IMG/VR virus record: IMGVR_UViG_3300030328_004331
Location: 1-49,897 of that record
Source of the DNA: a virus
Reading direction: 5' to 3' (one strand)
DNA length: 49,897 nucleotides
Both the position numbers and the translations under genes were made by a program. This document shows, one piece after another, positions 22,535 through 30,119 of this stretch (positions are counted from its first letter, which is position 1; every line of letters begins with the position of its first letter). Below the pieces are notes generated by a model, which worked only from the letters and a program-made list of their open reading frames with translations, was not told the DNA's origin and ran no database searches.

Positions 22535-22578
22535 AAGGGGTCTCATGCTTCCTCCTGACATGGGGCCCCTTTTCTTTT
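22535..22578 (+). terminator. Terminator whose loop can pair with the next ribosome site
   Basis: AAGGGGTCTCATG (22535-22547), loop CTTCCTCCTGA (22548-22558), CATGGGGCCCCTT (22559-22571), then TTTTCTTTT: a 13-bp stem with two wobbles. The loop sequence TTCCTCC is complementary to GGAGGAA at 22581-22587 in the next gene's leader, so the read-through transcript could form a loop-leader contact. Confidence 0.85.
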
Positions 22579-22600
22579 AAGGAGGAAAGGAAGGTTACCT

Positions 22601-22777
22601 ATGTATAATAATAGTAATAAACATAATAGAAGAATGGTTACCATAACTCTGAAAGAGCTGATTGAAGACGAAAGGTTGGAGCAGCTTTCGAAAAGCAAAG
22701 TGACGATAGAAGAGGTTAAAAAATGTCTAGCAATTCAAAGCAGAAACTTGGACAGGTACTTACCCAAAAACAATTGA
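22601..22777 (+). CDS. Hypothetical small protein after terminator
   Basis: 58 aa from the ATG at 22601; ribosome site GGAAGG ends 6 nt before it. Charged helical sequence (MVTITLKELIEDERLEQLSK, KVTIEEVKKCLAIQSRNLDRYL). It overlaps the following gene by 55 nt in another frame, which is long for this operon, so one of the two may be wrong or translation may be shared. An internal Met at residue 12 is an alternative start. Confidence 0.5.
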   Translation: MYNNSNKHNRRMVTITLKELIEDERLEQLSKSKVTIEEVKKCLAIQSRNLDRYLPKNN

Positions 22778-22947
22778 TTAAAGTACAGCGTATTATTTCA
22801 TGTAGTTTAGGGGACGAGCAAAAAGTAAATGCCTTAAGAGAGTATTATAACAGGCCAATTATAGAGCGAAGGCTTAAAAGAAAGGGATGGAACCCTGACA
22901 TGTTGGCTTATGTAACAATATCAAACTCAAGGAAAAGTGAAAAATAA
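22723..22947 (+). CDS. Hypothetical small protein
   Basis: 74 aa, ribosome site GAAGAGG 7 nt before the ATG. Helical and basic (LTQKQLIKVQRIISCSLGDEQKVNAL, then IIERRLKRKGWNPDML). It overlaps the next GTG-started gene by 11 nt. No family assignment. Confidence 0.58.
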   Translation: MSSNSKQKLGQVLTQKQLIKVQRIISCSLGDEQKVNALREYYNRPIIERRLKRKGWNPDMLAYVTISNSRKSEK

Positions 22948-23221
22948 ACCGAGCAAAGCATACCTTGTTAACAGAGCGCACGAGGTATTGAAGTACACGA
23001 AATCTGCCATCTGCTACTCATGTGGAAATTTGGTGGAAGACAGGCACGAAGGATATTGCCCCGGCCCGTGCCGAGATGGGGGAGATGTTCACTCCCTTCT
23101 TGAAACCTACGACAAACGTAAGGAATGGGGTATTGGTCTTGAACTAAAACCATACAAAGAATTTCAAGTCAATGTTGACTGGAAACAGGAGAGCCATGTC
23201 CCGGGCAATCCTGTCATGTAA
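22937..23221 (+). CDS. Zinc-binding-motif protein before the Ubl gene
   Basis: 94 aa, GTG start at 22937. Central Cys set: CYSCGNLVEDRHEGYCPGPC, giving two CxxC/CxxxC knuckles likely to bind one zinc. The rest is helical and then beta-rich (GIGLELKPYKEFQVNVDW). It ends 23 nt before the tandem ubiquitin-like gene. A zinc finger beside a Ubl conjugation set invites thought of an adaptor or ligase-like role, but two knuckles are not evidence of that. Confidence 0.6.
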   Translation: MKNKPSKAYLVNRAHEVLKYTKSAICYSCGNLVEDRHEGYCPGPCRDGGDVHSLLETYDKRKEWGIGLELKPYKEFQVNVDWKQESHVPGNPVM

Positions 23222-23244
23222 CAAGGGGCAATAGGAAATGTGAT

Positions 23245-23685
23245 ATGATACATATTACTGTTCGTTATGGTTTGGAGCGCAGTGCTTCAATTGAGGTGAG
23301 TGAAGGTACGTCCATCGCTCAGGTGTTGGAGCAGGTTCGCCCTGCTCTTGGCTTTGGCTGCAACGTCAAGGCGTTAATCGGTGGTGCTGCTCAGCCAGAC
23401 AGCAACACCGTTCGTGATGGAGATGTAATCTCTGTCGAGACCGCTGCCAATTCTAAGGCATCGGAGGTATCCGTAACAGTCCGCTATGGACTGGAGCGGC
23501 AGGTCACCACATCTGTGCCAGAGGGCTCCTCTATTGAGGAAGTACTCGGCAGGGTGCGGGCAGCGTTGGGCTTTGGCGATAACGTCAAAGCGTTAATCGA
23601 CGGGGCGGCTCAGCCGATGACCAATGGGGTCGCTAACGGCGACGTCATTACCGTCGAGACAGCGGCCAATTCAAAGGCCGTTTAA
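23245..23685 (+). CDS. Tandem ubiquitin-like (beta-grasp) protein
   Basis: 146 aa made of two copies of one domain: residues ~2-72 and ~75-145, offset 73. By hand 47 of 67 aligned residues are identical. Each copy has a VRYGLER strand, an EGxSI turn, a helix (VLxxVRxALGFG), NVKALI, and GDVIxVE, the beta-grasp order of ubiquitin, ThiS and MoaD. Copies end ETAANSKA; there is no C-terminal Gly-Gly. Tandem Ubl proteins occur as BilA and ISG15. E2-, E1- and JAMM-like genes follow. Codons are GC-richer than those of neighbours. AGGAAA lies 6 nt before the ATG; a terminator follows. Confidence 0.85.
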   Translation: MIHITVRYGLERSASIEVSEGTSIAQVLEQVRPALGFGCNVKALIGGAAQPDSNTVRDGDVISVETAANSKASEVSVTVRYGLERQVTTSVPEGSSIEEVLGRVRAALGFGDNVKALIDGAAQPMTNGVANGDVITVETAANSKAV

Positions 23686-23710
23686 GTGTAGTCTTTAGGA
23701 GCAGAACAGC

Positions 23711-23738
23711 AACCCCCATGGGAAACCATGGGGGTTTT
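23711..23738 (+). terminator. Intrinsic terminator between Ubl and E2-like genes
   Basis: AACCCCCATGG (23711-23721), loop GAAA, CCATGGGGGTT (23726-23736), then TTTT. Perfect 11-bp stem. It would make Ubl mRNA more abundant than the enzyme genes downstream, which fits a substrate-modifier protein. Confidence 0.88.
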
Positions 23739-23763
23739 CTGTTCCTATAACTGATAAAATAAA

Positions 23764-24633
23764 ATGAATAATCAAAGAGATAATAGAACATATAAAGATA
23801 TAGTTGGTGGTGCACACCTGATAATAACAGATGAAGGTGTTTACGAGCCAAGGCACGTCCTCCAATACAAGGGAACAATGGAAGAACATCTGCAGAAGTT
23901 TGTAGATGCTGCTCCAACTAGGCTGATGGACTTAGCAACTTACAACGGTAAGCCTATTCACGTTAGCTTCGTTCCGTCAGGTAGAGAAGACATGAGAGGA
24001 ACATATTATGTTAGCGTTGAGCTAAAGACACTAAGGTTCAACACTACATATGAAGTATGTACTGAAACAAATGGGGGAACAGTAACTGATAAGTGGATTG
24101 CTCCTACATTCAGAGAAATGAATGGTGATGGTTACCAAACCTACTCACTAGACTGGCAAGTACCTAGCTCGCTACAGCTATACATATCTTTCGAGATGGG
24201 CCAATCCCATGCAAGAGGATACCAAGCTGGAGAAGGCGCAGTGAGGACAGGAATGACTGCGTTCACCCCGCAGAACTCTTATCTGCACTGTAAGATTAGA
24301 GAAAATTATATTGCTGAACATCGAATGCCCGAAGCTGCTAAAGGTTGGTTCCGACTACCAACTGGTAACGTGTATGAGGATGGCAAGATATGTTTCGGAG
24401 CTTCATATGCAACAGAAGTAGGTCTTGTTGAATCAACCAAGGCAAATCTTGAACTGTTCTACAGCACCCCTTGGAACAGTGACTTGATAAGAGACTTGAG
24501 AACCAAGTCTAAAATGATGTTTCGATTTCATGCTGAGGACAACCAGCAGCTGCCTATCAAATGTGAACATGACAAACTGCATGAGTTGATGGAGTCTTTT
24601 AATAGTGTAACCATGGAAAGGATACCGGTATGA
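23764..24633 (+). CDS. E2-like protein (PRTRC protein B / Prok-E2 type)
   Basis: 289 aa. The key segment is LPTGNVYEDGKICFG at residues 198-212, matching the E2 active-site layout 'P..N-(V/I)-Y-x-x-G-x-(I/V)-C'. C210 is the candidate thioester Cys. A short helical/aromatic part (LELFYSTPWNSDLIRDL) follows, as in PRTRC B proteins. The N-terminal ~190 residues are beta-rich and hold no second motif I can name. It should accept the Ubl from E1 and pass it to a target. Gene overlaps the next by 4 nt. Assignment rests on motif plus E1/Ubl/JAMM neighbours. Confidence 0.75.
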   Translation: MNNQRDNRTYKDIVGGAHLIITDEGVYEPRHVLQYKGTMEEHLQKFVDAAPTRLMDLATYNGKPIHVSFVPSGREDMRGTYYVSVELKTLRFNTTYEVCTETNGGTVTDKWIAPTFREMNGDGYQTYSLDWQVPSSLQLYISFEMGQSHARGYQAGEGAVRTGMTAFTPQNSYLHCKIRENYIAEHRMPEAAKGWFRLPTGNVYEDGKICFGASYATEVGLVESTKANLELFYSTPWNSDLIRDLRTKSKMMFRFHAEDNQQLPIKCEHDKLHELMESFNSVTMERIPV

Positions 24634-25097
24634 ATATAAGTAAAATAATAATAAGGGACTTGATAAGCAGGCCCGTTGTTCGACAGGAAAATATAAGAGC
24701 TCAATTTGAGAATGTTCTTGCCGATCAGGGGAAGTATTACATCAACCTACAGAATTACAGTAGACAAGAAGATGTAGATAGGATGAACCGAGAAGAAGTG
24801 CTGTTGTTTTTACGCGCTCTTGTTTGCGCGGGGTACTTCTACAAACTGACGAATGAGCAGAGAGAGATTCTTACTGACCCGTACAAGGTGCTTCAAGAAA
24901 GAGTGCTGGGTGTAAAATCTGGGTCAATACAGCGTAAGTTTTTGCGGAACGTAATGTGTACAGATTCATCGCACAGAGTATTCCATGACCCGGATATTGA
25001 TGAGCAAATTGATAATGTTCTTGCTGATCTTGAACAAGATCCAGATATAGAATCACTTCAAGCTGCATTTGATAATATAGGAGATGATGATGAGTAG
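24630..25097 (+). CDS. Unknown protein in the Ubl cassette
   Basis: 155 aa, helical. Segments: MNISKIIIRDLISRPVVRQEN, VLLFLRALVCAGYFYKLTNEQREIL, a basic RKFLRNV stretch, and an acidic C-terminus (DEQIDNVLADLEQDPD ... GDDDE). Overlaps E2-like and E1-like genes (4 and 8 nt), so it is made with them. It may be a structural partner of the E1/E2 pair or a target-recognition protein. No motif or family recognised. Confidence 0.65.
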   Translation: MNISKIIIRDLISRPVVRQENIRAQFENVLADQGKYYINLQNYSRQEDVDRMNREEVLLFLRALVCAGYFYKLTNEQREILTDPYKVLQERVLGVKSGSIQRKFLRNVMCTDSSHRVFHDPDIDEQIDNVLADLEQDPDIESLQAAFDNIGDDDE

Positions 25098-25833
25098 GAA
25101 CTATCATGTTATAGGAGCAGGCGGAGTGGGGAGTTGGTTACTCCCCGCTCTGGTTAAACTAGCTAATCCACAAGACAACATCTATCTATGGGATGGAGAT
25201 ACACTTGAACCTAAGAATATGGACAGGCAACTGTTCAGCCCGTCTGACATAGGTTCCAACAAAGCTGAGGCTTTGATGAGGAAGTATGCTCAGGAAGCAG
25301 CATGCAATCTCTACGCAAAGAACGAGTACTTCACATGTAGTAAGGTAGACCTAAGTGATTCAGGGAATTATTGGTTAAGACACGACAAAGATGAAGTAGT
25401 TCTGTTTGGTTGCGCGGACAACCATCCAAGTCGAGCCGAGATACTACATGTGTGCGACAGGGATGGTGTGTGCTCTATCATTGGCGGCAATGGATATACA
25501 GATGCCGATGGATATTATTATGATGCTTCATATGAGGGCACGCCATGTGACCCGAGGGTATACTATCCCGAAATCCTGACAGATAGAACTGGATCCCCAG
25601 TACATGCAGATGGTTGCACTGGTGAGGCTCAGAAAGAAACACCTCAACTTGTGCTGGCTAATATGTGGGCAGCGGCGCATATGCTACACCTTCTTTGGTA
25701 TCATGTTCTTGGAGGTATAGCTGAGTCTTTGCCTGAAGATATGAAGGAGCATATGCCTATGCTTTCTAGGAACTCAGCTTATATGTTTGAGACAGTTAAG
25801 AAAGGTATGCTTGAGGACGGGGCTTTAAAGTAA
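25090..25833 (+). CDS. E1-like adenylating enzyme (ThiF/MoeB family)
   Basis: 247 aa from the third of three consecutive ATGs (25084, 25087, 25090); AGGAG ends 6 nt before 25090, favouring that start. Rossmann loop GAGGVGSW (residues 9-16), acidic strand end LWDGDTLEPKNMDRQLF (ATP/Mg and the RQ pair), GSNKA, and FGCADNHPSR are E1 signatures. C176 in ADGCTGEAQKETPQ is a candidate catalytic Cys. It should activate the Ubl C-terminus by adenylation. It is a compact ThiF-type E1 without the extra domains of eukaryotic UBA1. Confidence 0.86.
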   Translation: MSRNYHVIGAGGVGSWLLPALVKLANPQDNIYLWDGDTLEPKNMDRQLFSPSDIGSNKAEALMRKYAQEAACNLYAKNEYFTCSKVDLSDSGNYWLRHDKDEVVLFGCADNHPSRAEILHVCDRDGVCSIIGGNGYTDADGYYYDASYEGTPCDPRVYYPEILTDRTGSPVHADGCTGEAQKETPQLVLANMWAAAHMLHLLWYHVLGGIAESLPEDMKEHMPMLSRNSAYMFETVKKGMLEDGALK

Positions 25834-25859
25834 AGTTTTTTGTGAGAAAGGAATGATCA

Positions 25860-26966
25860 ATGCCTACAGGAGTATATGAAAGAAAGAATAACTATAAAGA
25901 AAAGTCCTGCCCGACATGTGCTAAAAAGTTTATATCTTATAACAATAACAAAACCCATTGCAGCAAGGAGTGCAGGATTAACCACGGAGAAAGAGAGTGC
26001 ATAAAATGTAAAGTCACACAACCAATTGCACACTTTACCGTTTTAAATAAAAACTCCAAAAACAAAACCGGGAGGCGGAAGACATGCAGGAAATGTTTGG
26101 GACAGGTGAAGTGGGACGGGGAAGGAAGAAACCCTAGCAAATACTTAGGTAAGAACGGAAAAAGCACATGCTGTCATTGCGGCAAAACAAAACCGATAAC
26201 GGATTTCGTGTATGATCTTAAGAAACAACAAGGCATCAAGTATTACAGAAAGTGTAAGGATTGCCATAACGCATATGCAAGGGAGCGGAGGAAAGACCCT
26301 AAAAGGAAGAAGCGTGAATCCAAGCAAGCAAAACGTCGGCTGGAGATTAACAAAAGAAACCCGGAGTATTACGATAAAAAAAGAAAGTTAAAAAATGAAT
26401 GGAGAGAAAAAAACAGAGAGCAAAGTAGGGAATACGAAAAAAAATACTACAGTTTAAACAAAGAAAAAATTAATAAAAGGAGAAAAGAACAAAGAAATAA
26501 TATGTGTAAAGACCCAGAAAAATTAGAAAAACTCAGAGAGCTTAAAAGGAATTGGTCTCGATCAGAAAAAGGTAAAGAGAGTATTAAAAAATCCCGTAGT
26601 AAAAACTATAATAAAACTAAGAAGTACCTATATAATAAATACCACACAAACCCACAATACAAATTGAGTTGTCTGCTTAGAAGTAGGCTTAGTCATGCTG
26701 TTAGGGGCAGGGTTAAGCATTCTAGTACAATAGACTTGTTGGGAATGACTATTGATGACTTCAAGTGTTATTTCAAATCCAAGTTCAAAAGGGGTATGTC
26801 ATGGAAGAAATTCTTAGCGGGCGATATACACATCGACCATATAAAGCCTTGTGCTTCCTTTGATCTAACAAAAGAGTCAGAACAAAAGAAATGTTTCCAC
26901 TACACAAATCTTCAGCCTTTGTGGGCAATGGATAATTTTAAAAAGGGAGCTAAGATAGCAGCATAA
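25860..26966 (+). CDS. Free-standing HNH homing endonuclease
   Basis: 368 aa. N-terminal zinc knuckles (SCPTCAKKF ... HCSKEC; ECIKCKVTQP ... CRKCLG; CCHCGKTKP ... KCKDC), a long Lys/Arg/Glu-rich linker, and a C-terminal HNH core: DIHIDHIKPCASFDL then HYTNLQPLWAMDNFKKG. Freestanding HNH genes are common selfish elements in phages. It lies between the E1-like gene and the next cassette gene with no reading-frame overlap, and is more A-rich than its neighbours. It is probably an insertion that did not break a gene. Confidence 0.85.
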   Translation: MPTGVYERKNNYKEKSCPTCAKKFISYNNNKTHCSKECRINHGERECIKCKVTQPIAHFTVLNKNSKNKTGRRKTCRKCLGQVKWDGEGRNPSKYLGKNGKSTCCHCGKTKPITDFVYDLKKQQGIKYYRKCKDCHNAYARERRKDPKRKKRESKQAKRRLEINKRNPEYYDKKRKLKNEWREKNREQSREYEKKYYSLNKEKINKRRKEQRNNMCKDPEKLEKLRELKRNWSRSEKGKESIKKSRSKNYNKTKKYLYNKYHTNPQYKLSCLLRSRLSHAVRGRVKHSSTIDLLGMTIDDFKCYFKSKFKRGMSWKKFLAGDIHIDHIKPCASFDLTKESEQKKCFHYTNLQPLWAMDNFKKGAKIAA

Positions 26967-26970
26967 TTTT

Positions 26971-27594
26971 ATGGAACAGGTAACCATAGAGAGGGTACTT
27001 GACCAACCTCTAATAGAAATGGTCAAGCTAGCACCGACAAACCCCATGACAAGGGGACAGGTACGGGCATCCACAAATCTGGTAATCCCAGATGAGGTGG
27101 TCACATCGGAAGGCATCATCGAGTATGTCTTGGAAAACTTCGACGCATCCAAAGCACCTAGTTCTCGCTGGGCGCGTGACCAACAGCTTCAAGCTCAACG
27201 TCAACAAAGAGATGAGAGGCTGAGGGCAGATGCTGAAAGGAGGCAAAGACTAGATAATGAAGCCTTGTTTATCGTAAATTGTGATGGAACCCAAAGCAGG
27301 GACTACACCTCTTATGAAACACACAGAGCTTTCTACACAGTAAGAACAAGGTTTAGTGCTGGAGACTTTGATGGTTTAGAAAGCAAAGAAGAGGTGGTAG
27401 ATAAGATTCGTGACATGATCACAGATCAAATGCACGAAGAAGGCTATCATGATGAAGAACATATGGACACTCATAACACTGAGTTTGAAGACTCAGAACC
27501 CATAGAGTTAGATGAGGACGCAGAAGAAATTTGGGAGAATAACAAAGATGCTATAGCTAGTGCTCTTGGTTTGACCCCGGAAGAAATGGAGTAA
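26971..27594 (+). CDS. Unknown acidic protein in the Ubl cassette
   Basis: 207 aa. N-terminal alpha/beta part (VTIERVLDQPLIEMVKLAPTNP), a central charged coil (RDQQLQAQRQQRDERLRADAERR), then a beta/alpha part (DYTSYETHRAFYTVRTRFSAGDFDG) and an acidic C-terminus (EPIELDEDAEEIWENN). It lies 4 nt after the HNH gene and 4 nt before the JAMM gene, so it is part of the enzyme unit. Not recognised. Confidence 0.65.
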   Translation: MEQVTIERVLDQPLIEMVKLAPTNPMTRGQVRASTNLVIPDEVVTSEGIIEYVLENFDASKAPSSRWARDQQLQAQRQQRDERLRADAERRQRLDNEALFIVNCDGTQSRDYTSYETHRAFYTVRTRFSAGDFDGLESKEEVVDKIRDMITDQMHEEGYHDEEHMDTHNTEFEDSEPIELDEDAEEIWENNKDAIASALGLTPEEME

Positions 27595-27598
27595 AATA

Positions 27599-28720
27599 AT
27601 GCAACTAATACTACACAAAGATACAGTATATGAGCCAGTAGAATCACAATTCTACACTGGCCACCAACCAGTAAAGATAGTCAAGGGAGAGCCAGCTCTC
27701 TCTTGGAAAGGCGGCAAGATCTCTATCGAAGAATGGAATAAGATTCTTTCTTTCTTCAAGTGGTCTTACGACACGACAAAGAGCGAGACGCAAGTGCGCT
27801 TGCTCTATCACCCCGAACAAAACAATTGGAAGGCGTGGGCTTTCCCTCAAGAAAGGGGCACAGGCATGACCGCAAAGGAGGTCGATGGAGAAGAGAAAGA
27901 CAAGCAACGTGAAATGTTTGAAGGGTACATTGTTAACGGCACTGTACATCATCACTGTTCTTCTACTGCTTTTCAGTCAGGGACAGACAAGGATAACGAG
28001 CAAAGCCAAGATGGCTTACATATCACGATAGGTAAGATGGACTCTGCAATGTATGACATACACGGCAGGGTGTGTCGGTCTGACTCTATGTACGACTGCG
28101 TTTACAAGCAGTGGTTTGAGTATCCCGAAGAGTGGGATGGTGTTATCCCTGAAAGATATATCAGCCATGCTGTTTCGGATATGCTTGTTACCCCGCCTGA
28201 CGATCAGAGCTTTCCTGATCAATGGAAAGACAACCTAATAGAGGTTAAGCGTCCTGTTGCCACAACTCATTGGCGAGGCAATGGGAGTCAGTTACCAATG
28301 TACAACAGGTATGGGGCAACGAGCTACCCTAAATCAACACCCGTTGTTAGCGGCTTCTCTCAAAGCAAGGACAAGCAAGAAGATCTTATTCCTGTAGAAT
28401 ATACAGACGCAGAGAAAGAAGATGCTGCCATGCAGGTAATGAAAGAATGGGTTGCCACTTATGGTGATGAGCTGAAGACAGATGCTGCCCAGATACCAGA
28501 CCTTTGGGATTCTATATTGTTACACGAATACACAAAGGAACTTTCAGAACTGGTAACCGAATATGGCATAGAGGAACTAGAGTTCGAACAGTACGCTGAT
28601 AAACTTCAAGAGAAGATCTTAGAAAAGGATCTCGAAGAAGATAATAAAACTTCAGGGTATGATCCTTACGAAGCTCAAGCGCAGTCTTGCTATGGTGGAT
28701 ATGATCATTATGGAGTATGA
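27599..28720 (+). CDS. JAMM/MPN+ metallopeptidase (deubiquitinase-like)
   Basis: 373 aa. Residues 117-130 read HHHCSSTAFQSGTD: H117 and H119 are the HxH, then seven residues, S127, two residues, D130, an exact JAMM zinc site (HxHx7Sx2D). E63 in KSETQVRLLY is the likely catalytic Glu 54 residues upstream. The following GLHITIG and DIHGRV fit the PRTRC-A/JAB family. The C-terminal ~150 residues are acidic, of unknown use. It should cleave Ubl from precursors or conjugates. It lies 4 nt after an unknown gene and overlaps the next by 4 nt. Confidence 0.85.
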   Translation: MQLILHKDTVYEPVESQFYTGHQPVKIVKGEPALSWKGGKISIEEWNKILSFFKWSYDTTKSETQVRLLYHPEQNNWKAWAFPQERGTGMTAKEVDGEEKDKQREMFEGYIVNGTVHHHCSSTAFQSGTDKDNEQSQDGLHITIGKMDSAMYDIHGRVCRSDSMYDCVYKQWFEYPEEWDGVIPERYISHAVSDMLVTPPDDQSFPDQWKDNLIEVKRPVATTHWRGNGSQLPMYNRYGATSYPKSTPVVSGFSQSKDKQEDLIPVEYTDAEKEDAAMQVMKEWVATYGDELKTDAAQIPDLWDSILLHEYTKELSELVTEYGIEELEFEQYADKLQEKILEKDLEEDNKTSGYDPYEAQAQSCYGGYDHYGV

Positions 28721-28932
28721 ATCAATCAAGTCACCTAGATGTAGATGAAGATCTGCCATTGTTTTGGCTTGAAGTTGATGAGGAGTCTCTTGATGAGATA
28801 TTGATGGATAACGGAATAGTTCCTTGCCACCTGCACAGGAACCTCGCCACCGACAAGCTAAAGGCCAATGCTTTGTCGTGGGTCAGATCAAACGTAGAAG
28901 AATTGGCCGAAGAACTAAGAAAAAATAATTAA
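28717..28932 (+). CDS. Small acidic protein after the JAMM gene
   Basis: 71 aa, Asp/Glu-rich (SHLDVDEDLPLFWLEVDEESLDEILMDNG), with a C-terminal helix (KANALSWVRSNVEELAEELRK). ATGA overlap with the JAMM gene and zero gap to the next start. Unknown; possibly a regulator or substrate in the same unit. Confidence 0.6.
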   Translation: MNQSSHLDVDEDLPLFWLEVDEESLDEILMDNGIVPCHLHRNLATDKLKANALSWVRSNVEELAEELRKNN

Positions 28933-29937
28933 ATGGAAAAGCTTATATATGTAATGGATCCAGTCACAAGAAATCTGTCACTGGATGTTAGCAGATGCAG
29001 CGAAGCGTACAATATTCGCATGGGAAACAACAAATGGCGTAAGTCTCTGTATGATTTTACTATACCACATAGTTTAAAAAACAGACACATGTTCCGAGAC
29101 ATGAGAATGGAAGGGATGTCTGAGCATCACCTTGAAAATACTTATGCCGAGCTTGTTGATGTCCTTCCAGACATGAGCAATAATGAGAATCACGATCGAC
29201 ATACAACAAGAAGGCAGGAAAGGAGTCTCTATCTTAGCCCAGAGGTTGGTTCTGATTGTGAAGAGTACCTAACCAACAGGGAGTCAATTCCTTACTGGAA
29301 GTACATCAGACTGTACTACAAGCGAAAGCGATACGAATGGCAAGAGAACGGAGGATACTCTTGTGTAGGCAGCGAAGACATTACCTTTGCTGTGTGGGGC
29401 AGGGACGGGAGAGTTAGGATCGCCCCGTCAAGAATGATTCAAGTAGGCAAAGGTATCAGCCTTTACAACAGGCTTAATGCTTTATTCGGGCTGAGCTATC
29501 ACAGGTCTGCACTAGAGTCTGGGATTGGAAACTCTACCCCTTACTTCATGATTCAAAACGGCATGCTTAGAATGGTTGTCCCAATTATAAACAAGCAAAA
29601 CTCAACGAGGGTTCGTTACTACGGTGTATGGAGATCCCACATTCCTGTAATAGATGGAGACATCTTTGATGTTAAGACTAATAAACTGAACTCAAGAATC
29701 CTAGATGGGCTTCCACCTATGCAGGATATTTTATCTGACATATCGCCAAACTATTCCATTCCTCAGAGACTAAGGAACCAGTTCCGCCAAGCCCCCAACA
29801 ACCCATCAGTTAGGTCGGCAATAAGAGCAGAGATAAACCAAGTAGTCCCCGACAATGTAACAGACGAACAGGGACTTAATAACTTTCTTTCAGGAAGTAG
29901 AACAATCATATCGGAACAGGGGGTTTATTCTTTATGA
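28933..29937 (+). CDS. Unknown 334-aa protein ending the Ubl-cassette block
   Basis: Begins MEKLIYVMDPVTRNLSLDVS. Mixed alpha/beta with a basic, Tyr-rich stretch (YWKYIRLYYKRKRYEW), a beta-rich centre (VRIAPSRMIQVGKG, MLRMVVPIINKQN) and a helical C-terminus (IPQRLRNQFRQAPNNPSVRSAIRAEI). No zinc, nucleotide or nuclease motif stands out. Starts immediately after the previous stop and overlaps the next gene by 4 nt, so it is translated with the cassette. A target or target-recognition protein is one guess. Confidence 0.62.
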   Translation: MEKLIYVMDPVTRNLSLDVSRCSEAYNIRMGNNKWRKSLYDFTIPHSLKNRHMFRDMRMEGMSEHHLENTYAELVDVLPDMSNNENHDRHTTRRQERSLYLSPEVGSDCEEYLTNRESIPYWKYIRLYYKRKRYEWQENGGYSCVGSEDITFAVWGRDGRVRIAPSRMIQVGKGISLYNRLNALFGLSYHRSALESGIGNSTPYFMIQNGMLRMVVPIINKQNSTRVRYYGVWRSHIPVIDGDIFDVKTNKLNSRILDGLPPMQDILSDISPNYSIPQRLRNQFRQAPNNPSVRSAIRAEINQVVPDNVTDEQGLNNFLSGSRTIISEQGVYSL

Positions 29938-30119
29938 GATACAAAATAGGGCTACATGAGAGGCATATATTTTGGTCTGTTGTGGAAGCAGACAGCGAAG
30001 ATGAAGCTATCGAATTAGCGAGAGGCGGGTTAGGAGAACCATGCGACAAGGATATGGAATATGTTGAGACATTATCGGCAGACCCCGAAGTCATAAGGAT
30101 AAGCAAACAAAAATCATGA
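29934..30119 (+). CDS. Hypothetical small protein
   Basis: 61 aa. Looks like a small alpha/beta domain: MRYKIGLHERHIFWSVVEADSEDEAIELA, then GGLGEPCDKDMEYVETL. The EADSEDEAIELA phrase (strand, then acidic helix start) is common in small phage proteins of unknown function. ATGA overlaps at both ends. Confidence 0.6.
   Translation: MRYKIGLHERHIFWSVVEADSEDEAIELARGGLGEPCDKDMEYVETLSADPEVIRISKQKS

Noticed and set aside
23245-29937. A full PRTRC set (proteins D, E, F and a ParB partner)
   Set aside because: Only Ubl, E2-like, E1-like and JAMM proteins can be recognised; the other genes show no actin/ParM-like, ParB-like or other PRTRC motif that I can see.
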